Source: Thermoplasmatales archaeon (GTDB lineage: Archaea; Thermoplasmatota; Thermoplasmata; Thermoplasmatales; GCA-001856825). From it: a stretch of 42,526 bases of DNA. Below are positions 15,514 through 23,758 of this stretch, in pieces. How positions within the stretch are numbered: the first letter of the stretch is position 1; the number at the start of each line of letters is the position of its first letter. The notes beneath the pieces are model-generated. The model ran no database searches and was not told where the DNA came from. It was given only the letters and a program-made list of their open reading frames with translations. The translations under genes were made by a program, and so were the position numbers. The DNA is taken from the NCBI GenBank assembly GCA_026127935.1, contig JAJSLL010000002.1:94645-137170 (forward strand). The letters run 5' to 3'.

Positions 15514-15560
15514 CCACCTGGTTATGAGCCAGGCGCTCTACCGGGCTAAGCTACGGCCCC
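15487..15560 (-). tRNA. tRNA with CAT anticodon (elongator Met or Ile2)
   Basis: Acceptor stem GGGGCCG/CGGCCCC with discriminator A, D arm GCTT/GAGC, anticodon stem CCTGG/CCAGG around loop CTCATAA (anticodon CAT), T stem ATCGG/CCGAT. The anticodon stem lacks the three consecutive G:C pairs of initiator tRNA, so it is either elongator tRNA-Met or the tRNA-Ile whose C34 becomes agmatidine. The 3' 27 nt overlap the DNA methyltransferase stop region. A TATA-like TTTTTAATT lies about 30 nt upstream on the minus strand (near 15590). Confidence 0.95.
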
Positions 15561-15611
15561 CGTCTTCCTCTCCATGCTCCGGAGAATTAAAAACTTACGA
15601 TTTTATCGAGT

Positions 15612-16271
15612 TCAGTTGCCTGCTTTCTTGTATGCCTCAATCACGTAATCGACGAAATTCTCGTCAGGATATGCTCCCACGAACGAGACATCTCCATTGA
15701 TCACTATGTGAGGTACGGAAGAAACTCCCCACTCATCTGCCCATGCGGGAAATTCTGTTGCCTCAACCATTTCACCCGTTATGTTCTTGTTTGCAAGAGC
15801 GAACCTGTGAGCTGTGCCTACGGCCTTCGGGCAGTACGGACATGTGGGTGTAACGAAGACCCTGATCGTAACTGGTTTGTCGATGGACTCAAGTTTCTTC
15901 TGGATGGAAGGCTCGAGTTCTGGGTCGTTTCTCGAAATTCTTCTTATGTCCTCTACGAGTGAAGAGAATTCATAACCCATCGGGATTCCAATGTACTTTA
16001 TCCTTGCGTGTTCGCTGCCACCGTTGGTCGTGACCACTGTAGTTGGTGCCCTCTCAATCTTCCACTTCTTTGCCTTCTCAGAATCCAGTCCGAGTTTCTC
16101 TACCTTTATCAATTCCGATGTCTCCATCAGCTCGTTGGCTATTTCGACTGTTTGATCGCAATATTGGCAATCGTCCTCGGAGGTAAAAACGTACAACTTT
16201 ACCTCATTTTTCAGGTTCTTCTTGAACTCGTCTTTTAGATATTGCTTATCTTTATCCTTTAACAATCCCAT
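15612..16271 (-). CDS. Protein disulfide oxidoreductase (two-thioredoxin-fold PDO)
   Basis: 219 residues, the standard length for archaeal PDO. There are two thioredoxin-fold halves, each with a CxxC: Cys35-Gln-Tyr-Cys38 in the first and Cys144-Pro-Tyr-Cys147 in the second. Cis-prolines are expected at RAPTT (residue 76) and SVPHI. The C-terminal CPYC site is the more active one in characterised members. These cytosolic enzymes form, reduce and isomerise protein disulfides and may take electrons from a thioredoxin reductase; no reductase gene is in the window. It is divergent from the HAD phosphatase with 100 nt between. Confidence 0.92.
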   Translation of the reverse strand: MGLLKDKDKQYLKDEFKKNLKNEVKLYVFTSEDDCQYCDQTVEIANELMETSELIKVEKLGLDSEKAKKWKIERAPTTVVTTNGGSEHARIKYIGIPMGYEFSSLVEDIRRISRNDPELEPSIQKKLESIDKPVTIRVFVTPTCPYCPKAVGTAHRFALANKNITGEMVEATEFPAWADEWGVSSVPHIVINGDVSFVGAYPDENFVDYVIEAYKKAGN

Positions 16272-16371
16272 CTGTTTCCACCTTCTTAGGTTATTATAGT
16301 ATAGTTAATAACGTTTTCAGTTCATTTGGACGATACATACAAGGATTTATTGTAGAAGATAATGGCTCTCT

Positions 16372-16995
16372 GTGGGGTTTCTCCTTGTTTTTGACATGGA
16401 CGGTACTCTCATAGATTCTGAGCAGTCTATCGTAAGGTGTTTCAGGGAATCTGCTGGAAAATTTGGTTATGAAGTTGGGGAGGTATCGAAATTTATTGGG
16501 GTGTTGAAACTTACACAGATACTGAAGAGAATTGGGGTTTCAGAGAAGGATTCACCCGAGATAATGAAACACTATGTGGATTGTTACTTCAATACATTCG
16601 CTAACGATACAAGACCTATTGAAAATTCGCCGGATGTGCTTGGGAAGCTTCAGGAAACGCATGAACTGGGAATATTGACACTCAAGAACTTCAATCTCAC
16701 TCTTGAAATCACCAGGCGTTTCTTTCCCAGTGTTGATTTCAAATACGTCCTTTGCGGAGATAAACCGATTGAAAACAAGGTAGAAGGGCTGAAGATTATC
16801 ATTGAACGATCGGGGAAGAACCCAAAGGACATTTTTTACATAGGGGATAGGGCGGGCGATGTGAAGAGCGCAAACGAGGTTGGCATGGGAGCAGTTTGGG
16901 TCAGTTTTGGCCTCGGGAAGGTCTCGGACTTTGATTTCAAGGCGGATTATCTAACGGCAGATAGGTTCGAAGATCTCCTAAAATTATTCAGCTAA
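16372..16995 (+). CDS. HAD-superfamily phosphatase (phosphoglycolate-phosphatase-like)
   Basis: 207 residues. Motif I DMDGTLIDS has nucleophile Asp8 and acid/base Asp10, motif II is LTLKN, motif III uses a lysine near IENKVEG, and motif IV is GDRAGD. A helical cap lies between motifs I and II, as in the Gph/PGMB subgroup, so it probably dephosphorylates a small phosphate ester. The start must be GTG at 16372: the nearby ATG at 16362 is out of frame and reaches a stop within 11 codons. TTTAT 26 nt upstream suggests a leaderless GTG-initiated message. It overlaps the convergent gene downstream by 8 nt. Confidence 0.87.
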   Translation: MGFLLVFDMDGTLIDSEQSIVRCFRESAGKFGYEVGEVSKFIGVLKLTQILKRIGVSEKDSPEIMKHYVDCYFNTFANDTRPIENSPDVLGKLQETHELGILTLKNFNLTLEITRRFFPSVDFKYVLCGDKPIENKVEGLKIIIERSGKNPKDIFYIGDRAGDVKSANEVGMGAVWVSFGLGKVSDFDFKADYLTADRFEDLLKLFS

Positions 16996-17302
16996 CGAAC
17001 TTGAAACCGTTCTTTTCCGCTATTCCCTTCAGCTCTTCCATAATCTTCTTGGTTCCCTCTTCCTTGAAGCTAATCTCTACAGTCTTTTCTGAGGTCGAAA
17101 GCAAAAGATAGCCAACAGTGACATCGTCCTTCGTTACCGCCTCCTTCCTTGCAAACCGTGCGATGAGGTCTTCCACCATCCATCTATCTGAAGGATCCAC
17201 ATTTATGAATTCCTCCAGTGCAGGCTTTATGTTTTCTTCCAGAACGCAGATAGTCGATCTGTCTGTGATCGTAAAACTCACCATGAAAAGATAGCATCTC
17301 AT
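16988..17302 (-). CDS. Hypothetical protein, third gene of the aldolase operon
   Basis: 104 residues starting 2 nt after the stop of the TusA-like gene, with an internal in-frame ATG (MVSF) at 17284 as an alternative start. The sequence alternates strands (FTITDRSTICVLEE, TVEISFKEE) and helices (KKIMEELKGIAEKNG), a soluble alpha/beta protein. I do not recognise it. Tight spacing indicates it works with, or at least is expressed with, the TusA-like protein and the aldolase. Confidence 0.6.
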   Translation of the reverse strand: MRCYLFMVSFTITDRSTICVLEENIKPALEEFINVDPSDRWMVEDLIARFARKEAVTKDDVTVGYLLLSTSEKTVEISFKEEGTKKIMEELKGIAEKNGFKFVS

Positions 17303-17304
17303 CT

Positions 17305-17562
17305 CTAAAGTTTCCTCAGTTTGTGCACAACATTCGGCTCGTACCTGCTCTCTACTATCTCAAATTTGCTCGTTTCGAGGATTGTGTTGAAAGTCTCATC
17401 CTGCAAAACCCATTTCTCTTTCGGCACTATTAACAACAGGGTCTGTCCGGGCTTGAGCTCCCTAGATGCAAGTCTTATTGATCCCTTGATGTAGATATAC
17501 GGCTCACCGCAATTGAGGGTCCTCAGATCCTCGACCCTGTCTGCCTCACCGTAAGCCTCCAT
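17305..17562 (-). CDS. TusA-like sulfur-carrier family protein
   Basis: 85 residues. The block EDLRTLNCGEPYIYIKGSI followed by ELKPGQTLLLIVPKE matches the TusA/SirA fold (D-L-R-x-L-x-C-P-x-P, then a helix, then ELKPGE-x-L-x-V). The sulfur-binding Cys18 is kept, while the first proline of CPxP is glycine (CGEP). TusA proteins carry persulfide sulfur for tRNA thiolation, molybdopterin or sulfur oxidation. No partner for those pathways is adjacent, so the acceptor is unknown. It is the middle gene of a three-gene operon, 31 nt after the aldolase. Confidence 0.6.
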   Translation of the reverse strand: MEAYGEADRVEDLRTLNCGEPYIYIKGSIRLASRELKPGQTLLLIVPKEKWVLQDETFNTILETSKFEIVESRYEPNVVHKLRKL

Positions 17563-17593
17563 ATTCTCTAATATCCAACCTACAACTTATAAC

Positions 17594-18484
17594 TTACGTC
17601 TCCAGTTTCTTCAAAATCTCATCCGCCTTCACCTTGAAATCCTTCCTGGATTCTGGGTCGATGTCCTTAAGAGGGAATGGACTCTCAGTTTCCTTATGAT
17701 ATACGAATTCTATGAAGGCCGCTAGTGGTCCCTGTGGAAATTCTAGCGAATTAGTCAACCTCTTGAGTTCTGTCAGGACCGTTTGCAACTTTCTTGCGGC
17801 TTCGAAATTATTTTTCTCAAATTCGTTGAAGACCCTGACTGACAGGTCAGAGAAATTTGAGGTTCCATTAATCCCTCCGACTGCCCCCATTAGCAGTGAG
17901 GGCAAGAGCAGGTCATCCTGTCCCTGTATGACGGCGATTTCCTTGCCAACGGAATCCAACATGGCAGAGAAGTTGGAGAAGTTCCCGCTACTATCCTTGA
18001 TCCCAACCACTTGGCTGAATTGTTTTTTCAGCCTAAGGACCGTTTGTGGTTCGATGTTGTTGTTTGTGTTCTGGGGAATGTTGTAGATCAGCACAGGAAT
18101 GTCTAACTGAGACAGCAGTTTCTCATAATAACGATAAATAGACTCCTGGGACATCCTGAGATAGTAAGGAGTGACTATAGAGACTGCATCTACTCCCAGC
18201 TCCTTAGCGTACAGCCCGATCGTCAGTGTGTCGTCCACTGCGTTTCTCCCTATTCCTCCAAGAAAATACATGTTTGGCTTCTTCTTGTCCATAAAGTAGT
18301 CTAGAACTTTCACGTGCTGTTCCGTTGAAATAATTGGAGTTGCCGCGGTGGATCCCATTGGAAATACCCCCTGGACTCCCGTTTCACCCAGAAAATCCAT
18401 CAGTGCATCTACGGCATCGTAATCTATCGTATCCCCCTTGAATGGAGTTATAGCTGGCGTGATTATTCCCTTTAGCTCTGGCAT
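17594..18484 (-). CDS. Dihydrodipicolinate synthase/KDG aldolase family lyase
   Basis: 296 residues forming a class I aldolase TIM barrel. The Schiff-base Lys is Lys163 (VVGIKDSSGN) and the catalytic Tyr is Tyr134 (VLIYNIPQNT). The carboxylate-binding loop GTTGE of DapA is replaced by GSTAAT at 44-49. Thermoplasmatales use enzymes of this family as 2-keto-3-deoxygluconate aldolase in the non-phosphorylative Entner-Doudoroff route. With no lysine genes nearby and no E in the loop, a KDG or related keto-acid aldolase is more likely than DapA. GACATAAACC about 29 nt upstream of the ATG is a plausible TATA element. First gene of an operon with the TusA-like and unknown genes. Confidence 0.85.
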   Translation of the reverse strand: MPELKGIITPAITPFKGDTIDYDAVDALMDFLGETGVQGVFPMGSTAATPIISTEQHVKVLDYFMDKKKPNMYFLGGIGRNAVDDTLTIGLYAKELGVDAVSIVTPYYLRMSQESIYRYYEKLLSQLDIPVLIYNIPQNTNNNIEPQTVLRLKKQFSQVVGIKDSSGNFSNFSAMLDSVGKEIAVIQGQDDLLLPSLLMGAVGGINGTSNFSDLSVRVFNEFEKNNFEAARKLQTVLTELKRLTNSLEFPQGPLAAFIEFVYHKETESPFPLKDIDPESRKDFKVKADEILKKLET

Positions 18485-18557
18485 ACAACGTCATGGATTT
18501 GCTTACATTTAGGTTTATGTCGCTTTTTTGCAAAATATCCTGGGTGATGATAGAGAT

Positions 18558-20819
18558 TCAGAAATTTTCCTCCATAAACTTTAGGCCCTCCTTGTTGTCT
18601 TTTCTCATGAATCTGGAAATTGTTTCAATTTCCTCATAATCAAAAACTATCCATGTGTTGTTATCTACGTTGTAAACGTATGCATCGGGTTTCATGACCG
18701 ACTGAGGTTTGTATGCAACTGTTGCGGTTATTATTTTTCTTCCAGTCTTTCTCTCCAGCTCCTCTTTAGCTGCTTTAAGAGTCTTTCCGGTATCGGCTAT
18801 ATCGTCGACTAGGAGTATATAGCCACCATTTCTAGAAATTGCAAACTCGAAGTCGCTTATGTGGACGCGTGACATGGGGATTCCATCGTCGGTATAGTAG
18901 CTGGCCCGGAGTGGGTAGACCTTTCTGATTGAGAGGAAGTCGCTGAGTAACCTCCCTATGACCATACCGCCCCTCTCGATGTACACGATACTCTCGGGCC
19001 GTCCAAATTTTTTCAAAACATCTGCCGCAAGGTCCCTAGCATACTTCTTAAGATCCACAAACTTGAGAGCCTCAAAATTCTTCTTCTCGCTCTCGAATCT
19101 GAAAAGATCCAACCATTCCTTGGCATTCAGTAGAATGTCCTTCAGAACTCCAGAGTCTTTTAGCTTACGAGAAATCCTTACTAACTGAGGAGGAGCGAGC
19201 GATGACTCTTCCATGAGCTTGTCGTTCTGGAATAGTTCTTCAGGAGTTCCGTCAAACAGAATCCCGCCTTCCTTCATGACGATTGCCCTTCTCGTATACT
19301 CGGCGACGAGTCTCATGTCGTGGGTGATGACCATAATGGTGACTCCAGCACTGTTTATTTCGGTAAGCAGATCCATTATTTCCGTGGAACCTTTGTAGTC
19401 TTGGCCAGTTGCTGGTTCATCGACTATTAGTATTCTTGGCTTGGTTACAATAACGCTTGCCAGCGCGAGCCTTCTCTTCTCTCCCCTGCTCAATGCGTTG
19501 ATGTCCTCGTTCATTTTGTCCTTCAGGTTTACATTTCTTAACGCTTCCTCTGCGAGTGTACCGTAGTCTGTACCGTTACCCGCACCCTTTGTCAGATTGG
19601 AGAAGATCTCGTCCTTAACGGTGCCTTGGAGGACCTGTTGATCGGGATTTTGAAAAACATACCCGATGTTTTTTCTAACGATTTCCCTCTTCCCCTTTTT
19701 GGAAATGTCTTCACCATCAAATACAATTTTTCCCTTCCATCCTGATAGGTTTCCAGAAATTATTTTGGATAGTGTGCTCTTGCCAGATCCATTTGATCCT
19801 ACCAACGAAAGAAACTCCCCTTCATGAATTCTTAGATTTAGATCATTCAGTGCTTTGGTTCCGTCCTCATAAGAATATTCTACATTGCTGATTTCCAGCT
19901 GAACTTTTCCTTTCTCCTTGTCGAGCCTGCTCACCTTAAAGCCCTTCACCCTCTCTGGGGCAAATTTTTCACCTATTTCCCCAGTGGGCCCGATCAGTTC
20001 CATTAATTCGGGAACGTCGATGTACCTCTTTATGTCACTTCTCGAATAGATGTTCATAGGCTTGTCTATGGCTACGATCTGTCCTCTGTTCATCACAGCG
20101 ACTCTGTCGGCCAGTCTCGTAAGCGCTTCCGGATCCTGCTCCACCAGCACGATTGTTATTTTGCTCTCTTTTTTCAGCGCAAGAATGGCATCTATCACTT
20201 CCCCCTTTCCGACAGGGTCTAGATCAGAAGTTGGTTCATCGAGTATCAGTATATCCGGTTTCATGGCAAGAAAACTTGCAATTACCAATCTCTGTTGTTC
20301 ACCAGTTGAAAGTTCAAAGGGAGTGACTTTTGTTGCTACCTCGAAAATTCCTTCCATTTTGACTACTTTGAGAGCTTCCTTGATTCTACCAATCTTTTCA
20401 CCCCTGGAAAGATTGAGCTTGTTCAGGTTTTTTGATAGTTGGCTCATCACGGTTTCGTGTGAAAAATAACTCTCCGGATCCTGCTTTACAAAACCCACTT
20501 TGCCTTCCTTGATTTTCTTCACTTTCAATACATTTTTCTTGCCAGACTTGGAAAATTCAACTATATTTTCGCCAAGAATCTTTACGCTGCCGGTAAGATG
20601 TTCTTGCTCTTGACCCTCCGGTATTTTCAACTGTTGCGGGATTAGTCCAGCTATCACATAGCAGAGAGTAGACTTTCCGGAACTGGTTGAACCCGTAATG
20701 CCGAATACTTCTCCATTCGCTATCTTCAAATTCACGTTTTTTAGAATGTATTCCTTTCTGATTCCTGTGATTGTTGGAAAACGCCATGAGAAATTTGAAA
20801 TTATGACTGCCCTTTTCAT
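18558..20819 (-). CDS. ECF-type tandem ABC ATPase fused to a purine-type phosphoribosyltransferase
   Basis: 753 residues with three domains. NBD1 (about 1-265): Walker A GSTSSGKST 43-51, signature LSTGEQQ 170-176, Walker B ILILDEP 190-196, but the switch histidine is Gln228 (VEQD). NBD2 (about 305-545): Walker A GSNGSGKST 341-349, Q-loop FQNPDQQVLQGTV, signature LSRGEKR 443-449, Walker B ILIVDEP 463-469 and an intact ITHDM switch. This pair is the fused EcfA1/EcfA2 of energy-coupling-factor vitamin, metal and base importers. Residues about 590-735 are a type I phosphoribosyltransferase: IVYIERGGMVIGRLL, PRPP loop LLVDDIADTGKTL 669-681, and TWIVFDYEE, like the WIVFPWE of xanthine/guanine PRTases. 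A helical linker (545-590) joins them. The fusion suggests a cytoplasmic energy coupler that also traps an imported base as its nucleotide. No S or T component lies in the window. A TATA element lies 27 nt upstream of the ATG. Confidence 0.9.
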   Translation of the reverse strand: MKRAVIISNFSWRFPTITGIRKEYILKNVNLKIANGEVFGITGSTSSGKSTLCYVIAGLIPQQLKIPEGQEQEHLTGSVKILGENIVEFSKSGKKNVLKVKKIKEGKVGFVKQDPESYFSHETVMSQLSKNLNKLNLSRGEKIGRIKEALKVVKMEGIFEVATKVTPFELSTGEQQRLVIASFLAMKPDILILDEPTSDLDPVGKGEVIDAILALKKESKITIVLVEQDPEALTRLADRVAVMNRGQIVAIDKPMNIYSRSDIKRYIDVPELMELIGPTGEIGEKFAPERVKGFKVSRLDKEKGKVQLEISNVEYSYEDGTKALNDLNLRIHEGEFLSLVGSNGSGKSTLSKIISGNLSGWKGKIVFDGEDISKKGKREIVRKNIGYVFQNPDQQVLQGTVKDEIFSNLTKGAGNGTDYGTLAEEALRNVNLKDKMNEDINALSRGEKRRLALASVIVTKPRILIVDEPATGQDYKGSTEIMDLLTEINSAGVTIMVITHDMRLVAEYTRRAIVMKEGGILFDGTPEELFQNDKLMEESSLAPPQLVRISRKLKDSGVLKDILLNAKEWLDLFRFESEKKNFEALKFVDLKKYARDLAADVLKKFGRPESIVYIERGGMVIGRLLSDFLSIRKVYPLRASYYTDDGIPMSRVHISDFEFAISRNGGYILLVDDIADTGKTLKAAKEELERKTGRKIITATVAYKPQSVMKPDAYVYNVDNNTWIVFDYEEIETISRFMRKDNKEGLKFMEENF

Positions 20820-20840
20820 TTACAAACGGATAGCGTCTGC

Positions 20841-20850
20841 CTAAATTAAA
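20841..20850 (-). promoter_or_regulatory. TATA box of the ABC-PRT fusion gene
   Basis: Minus-strand TTTAATTTAG is centred about 27 nt before the ATG at 20819, predicting a leaderless or nearly leaderless transcript. Confidence 0.5.
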
Positions 20851-20995
20851 ATTGTGTGAATTCTTAGCCCCAATCCTATTTTAAAGTATTATATTTATTG
20901 AATAAATAACCGCTTTCATATAATAAGAAGTATGCATAGGTCATTTAGGTAGTTAAGCCCACCTATTTATTCTATATATACAGTATTAGAAAACG

Positions 20996-21005
20996 TATTT
21001 ATAAC
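20996..21005 (+). promoter_or_regulatory. TATA box deciding the MFS start
   Basis: TATTTATAAC is centred 25 nt before the ATG at 21025, so the message probably begins at that ATG. The GTG at 21010 would then lie upstream of transcription start. Confidence 0.5.
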
Positions 21006-21024
21006 TACAGTGATACATCACTTG

Positions 21025-22410
21025 ATGGTTCAACCAAATAGCGAAAATAATTCTAATCCCGCTATGGAACCGTTGACTTCTGGACCCAATAATTCTGGTG
21101 GAATGAGCGGGATGAAATACCCTTGGGCTGTTTTTGTCGCTCTGGCAATGGGTATGCTTGTCTACGGCGTTGCTGAAAGCTACGGACCTGTTTTTGCAAT
21201 TGGTGGTATTATACCACATCAGTATGCATATCTCGGGTTGAGTCTTCCTTACATTGCAGGAGGAGTGGGTGCATTGCTGTCGGGAGGACTAGCAGATCGC
21301 ATAGGGAGAAAGGGATCTTTCATAATAACTTCCGCCATGATAGTGGTTGGAATAGCAGTATATCTTCTTGGCCAACTCGCTCCTGCAACTTCAACAGGGT
21401 ATCTTCTGGCCCTAATAATTTCCTTCATACTTATAGGAATGGCAGCAATTGGACTTGAAACCCCAATACTTTCGATGATGGCCGAAGCTGTCCCCGCACA
21501 GTCAAGAGGAAAATCCCTAGTTATCGTCCAGAATTTTGGAAATATTGGAGTTGGAATAACATTCATTCCACTTCTTCTAGGATTTTCGACAGCTGCAAAT
21601 GACACTGCACTCATACTTCTATTCTTTGCACCGCTTGTTGCCATCGCAATATCGTGGAAGTTCATGTCGGAATCTGCCCCGTGGACTGCAATAAGAGGAG
21701 GCGCCAAGTCGGACATAGAGGACGCTTGGGTGGAGCAGGACGGAAAGGCAGAAAAGGTGAAGGTGTCGATAGGACTACCGATGAGATTCCTCATCCTGAT
21801 CCTCATTGGAGTGGCCCAGGATGTAGCCTTCGTTTACTTCTCTTACGGAGTCGGATACGATTACTTCTATGGCACCAATGGAGCTTTAGCAGCTACGATT
21901 CCTCTGGTCGGAGGACTTACAATGGCACTCGTTGGCGTGGTGGCAGGATTGCTATTTGTGGATAAGGTCAGTAGGAAATTATTCACAATATTCTCCTATG
22001 GAATACTAGTTGGATTCTGGGCAATACTTTGGGCTTACGTGGCTATCACAGGCACAACCACTGGCCTGCTGCTACTAGGAATAATGACATTGCTGTTCAT
22101 ACCTGGAGAAATAACATGGGCTGCGAGAGGAATGCTTGAACCAGAGTTGTTCCCCACCCTCAAGAGAGGAACCTATGTCTCTGTCGTAAGATTCACTGTC
22201 TGGGTAAGCGCCGGTATCATAACGGGACTGTTGACCTGGCTTTCTGAAAATGGTTTTTCATTCAATGCTTCCGCAACAATTGTAATGGTGGTGTTCGTGG
22301 TCTCACTTGCGATGACTATCCTGTGGCAGAAGAAGGGATTCGAGACAAAATCAATGAGCCTTGCGGGACTTGACAAGAAAATTTCAAAAGGTACAGACGA
22401 CGAGAAGTAA
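21025..22410 (+). CDS. MFS transporter
   Basis: 461 residues from the ATG at 21025, chosen over the GTG at 21010 because of the TATA spacing. A 30-residue polar Asn/Ser-rich N-terminus leads into about twelve hydrophobic helices. The MFS signature loop is GGLADRIGRKGS between helices 2 and 3, with a related LLFVDKVSRKLF in the second half. A cytosolic central loop (SDIEDAWVEQDGKAEKVKVS) separates the halves. It is probably a proton-coupled organic solute carrier; the substrate cannot be told. A strong T-tract terminator follows. Confidence 0.85.
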   Translation: MVQPNSENNSNPAMEPLTSGPNNSGGMSGMKYPWAVFVALAMGMLVYGVAESYGPVFAIGGIIPHQYAYLGLSLPYIAGGVGALLSGGLADRIGRKGSFIITSAMIVVGIAVYLLGQLAPATSTGYLLALIISFILIGMAAIGLETPILSMMAEAVPAQSRGKSLVIVQNFGNIGVGITFIPLLLGFSTAANDTALILLFFAPLVAIAISWKFMSESAPWTAIRGGAKSDIEDAWVEQDGKAEKVKVSIGLPMRFLILILIGVAQDVAFVYFSYGVGYDYFYGTNGALAATIPLVGGLTMALVGVVAGLLFVDKVSRKLFTIFSYGILVGFWAILWAYVAITGTTTGLLLLGIMTLLFIPGEITWAARGMLEPELFPTLKRGTYVSVVRFTVWVSAGIITGLLTWLSENGFSFNASATIVMVVFVVSLAMTILWQKKGFETKSMSLAGLDKKISKGTDDEK

Positions 22411-22420
22411 ACGGCACTAA

Positions 22421-22450
22421 TTTTAATCCTTTTTTTCTTTTTCAACTTTT
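22421..22450 (+). terminator. Poly-T terminator after MFS gene
   Basis: Directly downstream of the stop the + strand reads CCTTTTTTTCTTTTTC, a strong oligo-T tract of the kind that ends archaeal transcripts, before the promoter of the next MFS gene. Confidence 0.6.
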
Positions 22451-22516
22451 GATTATTAACGTAGAAATAAGTTACTAACCTTTTTATCTTGACTGCAATC
22501 AAGAGCTTTACATAAG

Positions 22517-23758
22517 ATGAAGCTTCCGATCTCGAAAGGAGTTATTCAAAACAAGATTGTTGCGACTATATCGGTAGCTGAATTGCTGAGACTTATGGGT
22601 AGATCCGGTGTCTGGGTATTCATTCCCATTTATCTTCTACGCGTCAGAACAGTTCCCCTTCTTGACATTGGAATGCTCTTCGTGCTATCTGGAATATCTT
22701 CCATTCCTGTGAGCATATTTGGAGGGAACCTCATAGACAAGGCAGGAAGGAGAAAGATTGCTCTTCTCTTGCCCCCGATGCTTGCGGCGATCTTCTTCGT
22801 GATGTTTCTAGGAATCTACTTCAAACTTTCAAATATCTTCGTTTACATTCCTTTCATTTTGTTCTCAGCAGTTGCGACTCTTCAGTCGGTGGCAGATATG
22901 GTCATAGTGACGGACTGTACTAGCGATGTGGAGAGGATAGATGCGTTTAGCATGACCAGGATAGGGGCAAACGTTGGATTCTCCCTCGGACCAGCCATTT
23001 CTGGTTTTGTGGTTTCTGCTAATTATGCAATACTTCCATTGATTCCCCTAATCTCTGAGAGTCTGGGTTTTTACCTCTTCTATAGATATATCAACTACAA
23101 CGAAGCTCCTCCTCAAGTGGAAAAGAGCCTGATTTCGTTTCCCAGAGGTGATTTCAGATTCCTCATAGTATCCATTCTGCTATCGATGGCATTCTTTGTG
23201 ACCGGACCCTGGGCATACATCCTTAATCAGTTCCTATCCGGTATCGACCTGATTCCCAACTTTATCATCGGACTACTTTTCGCTACCAATGGCCTTGTGG
23301 TGGTAGTATTGCAACTCCCAGTCAATAGACTGTTCTACAGGATGGATGATATGACGAGGGTAGCGGCAGGTCTCCTGATCTATGCAGCCACCTTCGCAGT
23401 GTTCGGATTGACTAAGAACGTAGCATTGCTATTCATTGACGTGGTATTTCTGACCATTGGAGAGAATGTAATCTCCCCACCAATGACTTCTGTAATAGGT
23501 AGAATTGCACCGGACAAGAGAAGGGGGGAATACTATGGGGGTTTTTCCCTATTGAGCAATTTCGTGAGTCCATTCTCACCGATTGTTTATGAGGCTATGC
23601 TCGCATATTTTTATCATAGCCCACTACTTCTTTGGGCATCCATAGGAATGATATGCGTGGCCCTCGCAGTTACGATTCCATTGACAAGGAAGTCTTGGAA
23701 CTATCAGGAAGACACTCTTTCACGAACAGCCCAGGTGCCCGGCGGCAAAGCAGGATAG
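22517..23758 (+). CDS. MFS transporter (drug-efflux-like)
   Basis: 413 residues with about twelve transmembrane helices. FGGNLIDKAGRRKIAL is the motif-A loop of MFS proteins, and TRIGANVGFSLGPAISGF near helix 5 resembles the antiporter motif C region of the DHA1 group. A second-half loop carries DMTRVAAG. TTTTTATCTT about 32 nt upstream of the ATG is a likely TATA element. Its 3' end overlaps the convergent aRqc2 gene by 55 nt. Efflux is inferred from motif C-like glycines only. Confidence 0.85.
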   Translation: MKLPISKGVIQNKIVATISVAELLRLMGRSGVWVFIPIYLLRVRTVPLLDIGMLFVLSGISSIPVSIFGGNLIDKAGRRKIALLLPPMLAAIFFVMFLGIYFKLSNIFVYIPFILFSAVATLQSVADMVIVTDCTSDVERIDAFSMTRIGANVGFSLGPAISGFVVSANYAILPLIPLISESLGFYLFYRYINYNEAPPQVEKSLISFPRGDFRFLIVSILLSMAFFVTGPWAYILNQFLSGIDLIPNFIIGLLFATNGLVVVVLQLPVNRLFYRMDDMTRVAAGLLIYAATFAVFGLTKNVALLFIDVVFLTIGENVISPPMTSVIGRIAPDKRRGEYYGGFSLLSNFVSPFSPIVYEAMLAYFYHSPLLLWASIGMICVALAVTIPLTRKSWNYQEDTLSRTAQVPGGKAG

